NCBI GenBank assembly: GCA_026391515.1
Contig: JAPLEC010000422.1
Span: 1-15,442 of the forward strand
Source: Bacteroidia bacterium
GTDB lineage: Bacteria > Bacteroidota > Bacteroidia > Bacteroidales > VadinHA17
DNA length: 15,442 bases
Reading direction: 5' to 3'
The position numbers and the translations under genes are program-made. Below the pieces are notes generated by a model, which was given only the letters and a program-made list of their open reading frames with translations, ran no database searches and was not told the DNA's origin. Of the stretch, positions 7,276 to 14,112 are shown in pieces (positions within the stretch are counted from its first letter, which is position 1; every line of letters begins with the position of its first letter).

Positions 7276-10173
7276 TCACATCCGGGGTCTTCGTCCGATA
7301 CTCATTCCATAAATGTCAATATTGAAAATGAACCTGAAGTAGGGCAACTCATGAAAAGAGCGCAGGGTTGCCTCCACTCCGGCTGACATCATAAATGGTA
7401 TTCTCAGGAAATAAAAATCAGCTAAAAGATCCGCACCGAAAGAGGCGAATGTTTCTTTGTAATTATGATATTCCGTAGTATCGTTTTTCACTACGTAATT
7501 ATTTTTGCCTTCAGTGTAATCATAAAAAATAGTTGTTCGAATTCTTTTCAGGTAGAGAAAAGAGCCGACATTAAAATCGGGATAAACCACAGGTTTTACA
7601 TAATCGACAGAATAGAATTGCGCCTGCATAGAGGTTATGTTTTCATAACTACGGGAAAATGACAGCCTGTTTCCCATATAGTATTTTGAAGGATCCTGTT
7701 TTTCAGCCTCAAAGCGAAACCTTATACCATCATCAGTAAAGATCCCCGGGAAATAAAAAGCTGTTATGACTGTAAAAATCGAACCGAAATAATCCTTTTC
7801 AAAAGGGTAATAAGAACAAAGCAGATCAGCAACCTGAGCCCATTTCGGGTAAATATCGCGCAAAGCATGGTTGTAATAATTTTTAAAATAAAGCCTGCCT
7901 GTAACCTGTGTTGTACCAATAGTATATTTTGATGTGCCCTCGTTGTACAGGTAGTTGTTCTGGTAATTTGTAATTCCCGCAAGATAAATGTACTGAGAAA
8001 ACCTGCCTGACGAAAAAGTAAGAGGGACAGACAATGTATTGATGAACTGATATCCATAATGAATCAGAGGCGGATTCGGATCGTTGTAATAAGTTTTATA
8101 AATTTCCGGATTACTGCCATAAACAAATTCTGTTTCATAAACCGGGTACCATCCTTTCCAGGTTATGCGTGAATGAAAAAGATTAATCCTGTCGGTTGAA
8201 TATTCATAACCGGCTGTTGCAACAAGAGTGCTGAGATGATTCTGTGACATCACCGAAACACCCGGTCTGACAGAAAGAGGATCGTGTTGTATCTTTTCAA
8301 TATCAGCATAAAAAGGCATCCAGCTGTGAACCGTGAAAAGATGCTGCCACTTTTTGTAAGGCTTCGGAGAAAATTGAGTTACCGGCATTACATCTGATTT
8401 TCTGACAGCTGCATCAGATCTGTCGATCAAGTAAGAAACCGGTTTCATGACAATATAAGCATCTACCGGGATTTCTTTAAGGGATATGGCGCATATATCA
8501 TTACCCGAAGATGTATAATCACAGAACATGATAGTTGAGCCATTAATACTCAGGTCGTTTGCTCCGAACCTGGAACAGGTTACCTTCACCTGATTTTTTT
8601 TAGAAACAAGAACGAAAATATTATCAGTGCCCGATGCTGAGGTGATATAAAAAAGTGAATCATTCCGTAAGAATGATGACTGAAGATCATCCCTGCCAGG
8701 TTCAAGCAGAACTTCCCATGAATGACTGCCGGTATCAAATGAAATTATTCCCTCACCATCTTTTGTCAGGCTGATGAAAGTAATTTTTCTTCCGTCACCA
8801 GACCACTGCGGCCGTTGCAACGATGCATTTTCCGGGACAGGGAAACTTTGCGTCTGGCTATTGTATCTCACGTCCAATACCACCAGATTGTTCTTATTCT
8901 CAGCAGTATTTTCAATAGCTGCAATTTGTTTCCCATCAGGTGATATCGAAGCTCCCATGAACCTTGTCCTGCGGGAGAGCTGTCTTGTATTTCCAGTTTT
9001 AATATCTTTCAGTTTTATAACAGAGTACTGCCTGTTCTCCCACCTGGGATCACCTTTGGTTTCCACCCACACGAGTTTCCCCTTTGAATAAGAAAGGAAC
9101 AAGTCATTTAACATTCCGGGGACATGTAATTTCTTCTCGGATTTATTTGATGGTTTTATAAGCACAAATTCAGCCGGTTCAGACATTGATGATTTGATTG
9201 CAATGACAGAATCTTTGCTGACAAATATCGGGGAAAAATACCCGATGTACTTCTTTTTCTTATCCGGATTCAAAGGAGTGTATCTTATTGCGGCACTTCG
9301 TTCGATGTCCTCTTTCCAAAGTGCTTTAAGAGTGTCGAAAGTTTGAGAGTAAAGCTGTTTTTTGGTCAGTCCGGCATTCTTCTTCAGGCTTATATTTACG
9401 GGATTAAAAGTGATTGGCAGATCTCCCGTGTACTTGAGTGCTTTGTTCCACAGTTGAAGGTCATTATGTGCAAAAGACCAGGCAACCATCTGATATCCGA
9501 ACTGATAATGATCAGGGGTGTGGTCCTTGAAAGATCCGTTCAGCATTTTGTCATAACTGTAAAAATGATCTTTTTCAATTGCCAGTGCTTTTAGCTGTTT
9601 CTGAAAACCAGCTGTTCTTCCTCTTCCTGATTGCGATAAGACCGTTTCAGCATAAACGGCATCGCCTTCCATGTACCAGAGAGGCACCTGCAAGCCGGCA
9701 ATGATGCCCGGAAATTGCTCGCCCATTACGTACGACATTATTTTTGAAAACCCCGAATAGAGCGACTCCATCTGCATCACATGCGTAAGTTCATGCAGGG
9801 CAAGCTGTCTGTCAGGATCCAAAGGTATTGCATAGAATGAATTCTGTTCAGGAGTCGGGTATAGCTCTATGCGCCTCGGAGCCCATGATACGTAACCATT
9901 TGAAAGAGTTGTGAAATTATGAATGATGACCGGAATGCGGAATTTTCTTTCAGGGAACAAAGCTCCGAGATCAGAAGATGCTTTCTCAAACTCATTTGCA
10001 AACTTAATTCCCTGATCACCATATATTGCCGGATATATAATATTGAAACGGCCTGTTTTTATCTGCAGCCACTTAAGGTTAGCAGGATCCTGCCCGGTTT
10101 CATAATATTGAGCAGAAGCACATATGGACATAAATAAAAAGATTATAGCCAGCAATATCGACTTGAATCTCAT
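7276..10173 (-). CDS. Envelope protein: HExxH metalloprotease domain, TolB-like propeller and C-terminal barrel
   Basis: Predicted 965-residue exported protein. I choose the ATG at 10173 because it gives a clean signal peptide (MRFKSILLAIIFLFMSICASA, then Q). The longer TTG-started reading (10200) lies upstream of a promoter box at 10189-10196. Residues 25-250 resemble peptidase MA-like gluzincins: H127-E-L-T-H131 binds zinc with E128 as catalytic base, and E169 in WYMEGDAVY is a good third ligand. Residues about 300-590 hold PD40/TolB-type propeller blades (SPDGKQIAAI, WSGDGRKITFI). From about 636 onward there are Tyr-rich alternating strands consistent with an outer-membrane barrel or barrel-like domain. 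Similar proteins in Bacteroidota are annotated TolB-like, but their function is unknown. It meets the decarboxylase gene end to end with no spacer. Confidence 0.8.
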   Translation of the reverse strand: MRFKSILLAIIFLFMSICASAQYYETGQDPANLKWLQIKTGRFNIIYPAIYGDQGIKFANEFEKASSDLGALFPERKFRIPVIIHNFTTLSNGYVSWAPRRIELYPTPEQNSFYAIPLDPDRQLALHELTHVMQMESLYSGFSKIMSYVMGEQFPGIIAGLQVPLWYMEGDAVYAETVLSQSGRGRTAGFQKQLKALAIEKDHFYSYDKMLNGSFKDHTPDHYQFGYQMVAWSFAHNDLQLWNKALKYTGDLPITFNPVNISLKKNAGLTKKQLYSQTFDTLKALWKEDIERSAAIRYTPLNPDKKKKYIGYFSPIFVSKDSVIAIKSSMSEPAEFVLIKPSNKSEKKLHVPGMLNDLFLSYSKGKLVWVETKGDPRWENRQYSVIKLKDIKTGNTRQLSRRTRFMGASISPDGKQIAAIENTAENKNNLVVLDVRYNSQTQSFPVPENASLQRPQWSGDGRKITFISLTKDGEGIISFDTGSHSWEVLLEPGRDDLQSSFLRNDSLFYITSASGTDNIFVLVSKKNQVKVTCSRFGANDLSINGSTIMFCDYTSSGNDICAISLKEIPVDAYIVMKPVSYLIDRSDAAVRKSDVMPVTQFSPKPYKKWQHLFTVHSWMPFYADIEKIQHDPLSVRPGVSVMSQNHLSTLVATAGYEYSTDRINLFHSRITWKGWYPVYETEFVYGSNPEIYKTYYNDPNPPLIHYGYQFINTLSVPLTFSSGRFSQYIYLAGITNYQNNYLYNEGTSKYTIGTTQVTGRLYFKNYYNHALRDIYPKWAQVADLLCSYYPFEKDYFGSIFTVITAFYFPGIFTDDGIRFRFEAEKQDPSKYYMGNRLSFSRSYENITSMQAQFYSVDYVKPVVYPDFNVGSFLYLKRIRTTIFYDYTEGKNNYVVKNDTTEYHNYKETFASFGADLLADFYFLRIPFMMSAGVEATLRSFHELPYFRFIFNIDIYGMSIGRRPRM

Positions 10174-10188
10174 AGTATTAAAATTACT

Positions 10189-10220
10189 CAAAAATAACAA
10201 AATAAGCCAGTTAAGGTCAA
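10189..10220 (-). promoter_or_regulatory. Candidate promoter for the metalloprotease/propeller gene
   Basis: On the minus strand, TTG (10220-10218) is followed after 21 bases by TATTTTTG (10196-10189), an exact TAnnTTTG -7 box at good spacing. Transcription would start about 10 nt before the ATG at 10173. This supports the shorter start choice for that gene. Confidence 0.5.
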
Positions 10221-10221
10221 G

Positions 10222-10252
10222 TTGTGGTAGTAAGAAAAAATAAGTATTTTCG
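10222..10252 (+). promoter_or_regulatory. Candidate promoter for the DUF2723/GT117 gene
   Basis: TTG (10222-10224), then 20 bases, then TATTTTCG (10245-10252), which matches TAnnTTTG at all but one position. The predicted start lies roughly 40 nt before the ATG at 10298. Its TTG lies back to back with that of the opposite promoter in the palindrome CAAGTTG (10218-10224). Confidence 0.42.
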
Positions 10253-10297
10253 TCGTCTGTTCTGGCTACTCAGATCTTCATCAAAATAAGATGACTA

Positions 10298-13200
10298 ATG
10301 AAGAAATTCAAACTAATTAACAACATAACGGGATGGGTGGTTTTTGCAATTGCTGCATTTACGTATCTCATGACAATCGAACCGACAGGCAGTCTCTGGG
10401 ATTGCGGAGAATTTGTTGCTTCAGCATACAAGTTTGAGATAGGACATCCTCCGGGAAGCCAGGTTTTTATGGTTCTTGCCAGGTTTTTCACCCTGTTTGC
10501 AGGAGGAAATAGTTCTCATGTTGCAGCAATGGTTAATTCCATGTCAGCATTGTTAAGTGCATTCACAATACTCTTTCTTTTCTGGACAATCACTCATCTT
10601 GCAAGAAAAATCACCGTTAGGAGTGAAGATAAATTCACCACTGCAAAAATAATAGCAATTATGAGTGCAGGAGTTGTCGGGGCTCTGGCATTTACCTTTT
10701 CCGATTCATTCTGGTTTTCTGCAGTTGAAGGTGAGGTTTATGCATCATCGTCCTTTTTTACTGCAGCGGTATTCTGGGCAATCCTGAAATGGGAAGATTC
10801 TGCTGATGAACAATATGCCGACAGATGGATAATTCTGATCGCATTCCTGATGGGTCTTTCCATAGGGGTTCACCTGCTTAACCTGCTTACACTTCCAGGG
10901 ATTGTCCTGGTTTATTATTTCAGGAAATTTGAATTTTCATGGAAAGGCTTTATACTTTCTATCATAGCATCATTTATTTTACTTGCTCTCTTAATTTGGG
11001 GAATAATACCGGGATTAGTTAAAATATCTTCCAGGCTGGATCTTTTCTTTGTAAACACAATAAAACTTCCGCCTAATTCAGGAATGATAATTCATGTCCT
11101 TCTGCTGACAGTTTTCTTTATAATTGGCATCAGATTATCACATAAATCAGGGAATGATATTATAAACGGACTTGTTTCAATTATAGCGCTTTTTCTTACA
11201 GGAATATGGCTTGTGTCAGGATCTTCCCTTATTAATTTCTTGATCCTAATTGCAATAGCTGGCGTTGTCGTTTATTTAACGATTAGTAACAGAGTTGCCC
11301 TAAATACCATGATGACTGCAATAATGGTAATTCTGATCGGCTATTCATCCACTGCCATTATTGTTATCAGGGCATCAGCCAATACCCCGCTGAATGAAGA
11401 TAATCCGTCTGATCCGTTTAACCTGTTATATTACTTCAACAGAGAACAATACGGCCAAAGGCCGTTATTCTGGGGTGCATATTATAATGCACCACCTCCG
11501 GATTATAAAGAAGGGAAACCTGTATATGTCCTTGAAAACGGGAAATATGTGATTACTCATCGTGATATTGAACGGGTCTATGATAAAAGGTTTGTTACTC
11601 TTTTCCCGAGGATGTGGAGCGACCAGAGTGACCATGCACAAGTTTACAAAGAATGGGGAGGGACAAAGGGTATGCCGATTCAGGTTATTGATCAGTCTGG
11701 AAAAAGGACAATAATAAGAAGACCGACTTACGGCGAAAATTTGAAATTCATGTTTTCATATCAGTTCAGGTACATGTATTTCAGATATTTTATGTGGAAT
11801 TTTTCAGGAAAACAGAATGATACCCAGGGAACCGGAGGTGCAATTAACGGCAACTGGATAACAGGCATAAATTCACTTGACAATCAAAGAGCAGGGACTT
11901 CAGATCTGCCGGCAGATCTGAAAAACGATACATCAAGAAACAAATATTACCTTCTGCCCTTACTGCTTGGAATTGCCGGATTGTTTTACCAGTTAAACCG
12001 CGATAATAAAAACTGGTGGATAATTTTGATATTGTTCTTAATGACAGGCATTGCAATTATCTTTTACCTCAATCAGTATCCGAATCAGCCCAGGGAGCGG
12101 GATTATGCTTATGTTGGCTCGTTTTACTTTTATTCTGTCTGGATAGGTTTGGGAGTGCTTTTCATTTTTGAACTTCTTTCAAAATTGACTGGTGAAAAAA
12201 TTGCGGCACCTGTAGCCGGTTTATTGTGTTTTATGGCTGTGCCCTTCATAATGGGGACAGAAAACTGGGACGATCATGACAGATCAGGACGTTATCTGGC
12301 AAGAGATATTGCTTTTGATTACCTTGAATCGTGTGCTCCAAATGCCATACTGTTTACAAACGGAGATAATGATACTTTTCCGTTATGGTATGCTCAGGAA
12401 GTGGAAGGAAAAAGAACTGATGTTCGGGTCTGTAACCTGATGCTCCTGAACACTGACTGGTACATAGAACAAATGAAGAGAAAAACATACGAATCTGATA
12501 CTCTTCCTGTTACACTTCCTATTAAAAAGTACTATGACGGAATTAATAACCAGACTTTTATAGTTGAAAAATTTAAGGATCCGATTAATATTTCAACTCT
12601 GATTGAATGGGTAAAAAGTGAATTAAAAGAAACAAAAGTTCAGGTATCTCAAACTGAATTCCTTGATGTTATACCAACCAGAACAATTCGTATCCCGGTG
12701 GATAAAAAGAAGGTAATCGAATCCGGAACCGTAAAACCGGAAGACTCTGCGAAAATTGTTCCTTATATTGACATAAAGCTTAAAGGGAATTATATCCAGA
12801 AAAGTCAGCTTATTGTCCTTGACATACTTGCACATAATGACTGGAATCGTCCTATATATTTTGTTACCGGATATCATAGTGATGCACTTGGACTGGAAGA
12901 ATATTTTCAGCTTGAAGGTCTTGCATTCAGGTTAGTTCCGATCAGATCAGAAAATAAAAGCTGGCTTGATTATGGTCGTATTGATACAGATATTCTTTAT
13001 GATAATATGATGAAGAAGTTTGTCTGGGGAGGCGCAAATGATAAAAAGGTTAATATCGATTATAACCATAAACGAACTATTTTAGTTGTAAAAGCCAGAT
13101 TAAACTATGCAAGACTTGCTAAAGCTCTTGCCAAAGAAGGGAAAAATGAAAAGGCAATCGAAGTGTTGAACTATTGTATGGACGCACTGCCTCTTGATAA

Positions 13201-13510
13201 AATACCTTATGATCCTTATATGCCTGACATAATTGAAGCTTTTTTTGCTGCAGGCAGCATTGATAAAGCGGTCGAAATGACCAATGCCCTGTGCAATCAC
13301 TATTATGAACAGCTTGAATATTATCTTAAGCAGACGCCATATATTATCAGCTCAGCAGATTATGAGATACAATCTGCATTACAATATACCTCGCGTGTTG
13401 CCGAAACCTGTATTAATTATCAGAAACAGGATTTAGGTTTGGAGATCAATGCCAAATTGCGAGCATATTATTCAAAGTATTTGGCAAAGCAGCAACCGGC
13501 AAAAAAATAA
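10298..13510 (+). CDS. DUF2723 / GT117 family membrane glycosyltransferase (TMEM260-like)
   Basis: Large inner-membrane protein, 1070 residues. The N-terminal third to half holds about 11 hydrophobic helices. A loop follows at about 370-545, then roughly four more helices to residue 655, then a soluble C-terminal part. The N-terminal signature EPTGSLWDCGEF (residues 28-39) followed by GHPPGSQ (49-55) is diagnostic of the DUF2723 family. D35 and E38 sit in the first extracytoplasmic loop, where GT-C enzymes keep catalytic acids. NQPRERDYAYVGSFYFYSVW and LFTNGDNDTFPLWYAQE are further family blocks. The last 150 residues look like TPR-type helical pairs (ARLAKALAKEGKNEKAIEVL). The family includes human TMEM260, a protein O-mannosyltransferase, so I infer periplasmic protein or lipid glycosylation; donor and acceptor are unknown. 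A perfect 24-bp palindrome lies inside the gene. Confidence 0.85.
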   Translation: MKKFKLINNITGWVVFAIAAFTYLMTIEPTGSLWDCGEFVASAYKFEIGHPPGSQVFMVLARFFTLFAGGNSSHVAAMVNSMSALLSAFTILFLFWTITHLARKITVRSEDKFTTAKIIAIMSAGVVGALAFTFSDSFWFSAVEGEVYASSSFFTAAVFWAILKWEDSADEQYADRWIILIAFLMGLSIGVHLLNLLTLPGIVLVYYFRKFEFSWKGFILSIIASFILLALLIWGIIPGLVKISSRLDLFFVNTIKLPPNSGMIIHVLLLTVFFIIGIRLSHKSGNDIINGLVSIIALFLTGIWLVSGSSLINFLILIAIAGVVVYLTISNRVALNTMMTAIMVILIGYSSTAIIVIRASANTPLNEDNPSDPFNLLYYFNREQYGQRPLFWGAYYNAPPPDYKEGKPVYVLENGKYVITHRDIERVYDKRFVTLFPRMWSDQSDHAQVYKEWGGTKGMPIQVIDQSGKRTIIRRPTYGENLKFMFSYQFRYMYFRYFMWNFSGKQNDTQGTGGAINGNWITGINSLDNQRAGTSDLPADLKNDTSRNKYYLLPLLLGIAGLFYQLNRDNKNWWIILILFLMTGIAIIFYLNQYPNQPRERDYAYVGSFYFYSVWIGLGVLFIFELLSKLTGEKIAAPVAGLLCFMAVPFIMGTENWDDHDRSGRYLARDIAFDYLESCAPNAILFTNGDNDTFPLWYAQEVEGKRTDVRVCNLMLLNTDWYIEQMKRKTYESDTLPVTLPIKKYYDGINNQTFIVEKFKDPINISTLIEWVKSELKETKVQVSQTEFLDVIPTRTIRIPVDKKKVIESGTVKPEDSAKIVPYIDIKLKGNYIQKSQLIVLDILAHNDWNRPIYFVTGYHSDALGLEEYFQLEGLAFRLVPIRSENKSWLDYGRIDTDILYDNMMKKFVWGGANDKKVNIDYNHKRTILVVKARLNYARLAKALAKEGKNEKAIEVLNYCMDALPLDKIPYDPYMPDIIEAFFAAGSIDKAVEMTNALCNHYYEQLEYYLKQTPYIISSADYEIQSALQYTSRVAETCINYQKQDLGLEINAKLRAYYSKYLAKQQPAKK
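11899..11922. repeat. 24-bp perfect palindrome inside the GT117 gene
   Basis: Each half reads TTCAGATCTGCC or its complement, and the two halves meet with no spacer at 11910/11911. It encodes the repeated peptide DLPADL (about residues 535-540) in a hydrophilic loop just before a membrane helix. The duplicated GATCTG codon pair accounts for only part of the symmetry. It could be a protein-binding site, a cruciform or RNA hairpin, or chance plus codon choice. Confidence 0.9.
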
Positions 13511-13518
13511 CAGAATAA

Positions 13519-13941
13519 TCAGCCGGCCAGAGACTGAGAAACTTCATGCTTTAGATATTTTTCCAGCAGGAAAAAAATCTTTTCAGGATATATTGGCTTA
13601 AGCACATATTCATTACATCCGGCAAGATATGCTTCTGTTTTACTCTGTTCTGAAGTATATGCTGTAAGAATTAAGACAGGTATATTTTTTCTTTCTTTAC
13701 GAAAAATCCTGAGACATTCTATTCCGTTAATTAGCGGAATAAGAAAATCCATGAACACCAAATCAATATGGCCTTTTTCCTGATTTATGTAATCAACAAA
13801 TTCTTTTCCATTATGGAAAACTTTTACATCGGCACCGGAACTCTTAAGAAGAGTTTCATAATACCTTATTGACGGAAGATCATCCTCCACAATAATTATT
13901 CTTTTGTCTGTAAGCTGTAAGTCGTTGATATTCAGGGCCAT
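13519..13941 (-). CDS. Single-domain response regulator (REC only)
   Basis: Stand-alone receiver domain of 140 residues, CheY-like in size, with no DNA-binding or enzymatic output domain. The acidic pocket is E19, D20 and D21 after RIIIV. The phosphoacceptor is D65 in VFMDFLIP. The switch residues are T93 in LILTAYT and Y112, and the conserved lysine is K115 in LKP. The fold runs to about residue 130, ending in KYLKHEVSQSLAG. It would act by protein contact or phosphotransfer with a histidine kinase not in the window. It converges on the GT117 gene (8-bp gap) and diverges from the YfiR-SpoIIE gene across 171 bp. That arrangement suggests, but does not prove, a shared signalling role. The CheY-type function is inferred from architecture only. 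Confidence 0.93.
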   Translation of the reverse strand: MALNINDLQLTDKRIIIVEDDLPSIRYYETLLKSSGADVKVFHNGKEFVDYINQEKGHIDLVFMDFLIPLINGIECLRIFRKERKNIPVLILTAYTSEQSKTEAYLAGCNEYVLKPIYPEKIFFLLEKYLKHEVSQSLAG

Positions 13942-14035
13942 GGCGGGTTTGTGATAAACTTGTATAAAATTACAATAAGATTAATACGGAGGATTCATGC
14001 AAAACATCAGTTATTAACATTTTATCAACATGCTT

Positions 14036-14062
14036 TTGGATTTGCTAAGATATGAATATTTG
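14036..14062 (+). promoter_or_regulatory. Weak candidate promoter for the YfiR-SpoIIE gene
   Basis: TTG at 14036-14038 is followed after 16 bases by AATATTTG (14055-14062), one mismatch from TAnnTTTG. The spacing is shorter than usual. It would give a leader of about 45 nt containing the inverted repeat at 14081-14098. The match is weak in this AT-rich sequence. Confidence 0.25.
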
Positions 14063-14080
14063 TATTGTTAAAGAAAAAAA

Positions 14081-14098
14081 TGCAATTTCGTAATTGCA
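14081..14098. promoter_or_regulatory. Inverted repeat in the leader of the YfiR-SpoIIE gene
   Basis: TGCAATT-TCGT-AATTGCA has perfect 7-bp arms and a 4-base loop, ending 14 bases before the ATG at 14113. It could be an operator or a small hairpin affecting translation. It has no following T-run, so it is not an intrinsic terminator. Confidence 0.35.
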
Positions 14099-14112
14099 AA
14101 ATAATTCCTGAA

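Noticed and set aside
10174..10200. TTG start at 10200 for the large minus-strand gene
   Set aside because: It adds nine residues before a clean signal peptide and would place a good -7 promoter box inside the gene; ATG at 10173 is better.
14065..14112. TTG at 14065 or ATG at 14080 as start of the YfiR-SpoIIE gene
   Set aside because: Both add residues before a typical signal peptide beginning MKKLTRLVRK at 14113. The ATG at 14080 remains possible but is less likely.
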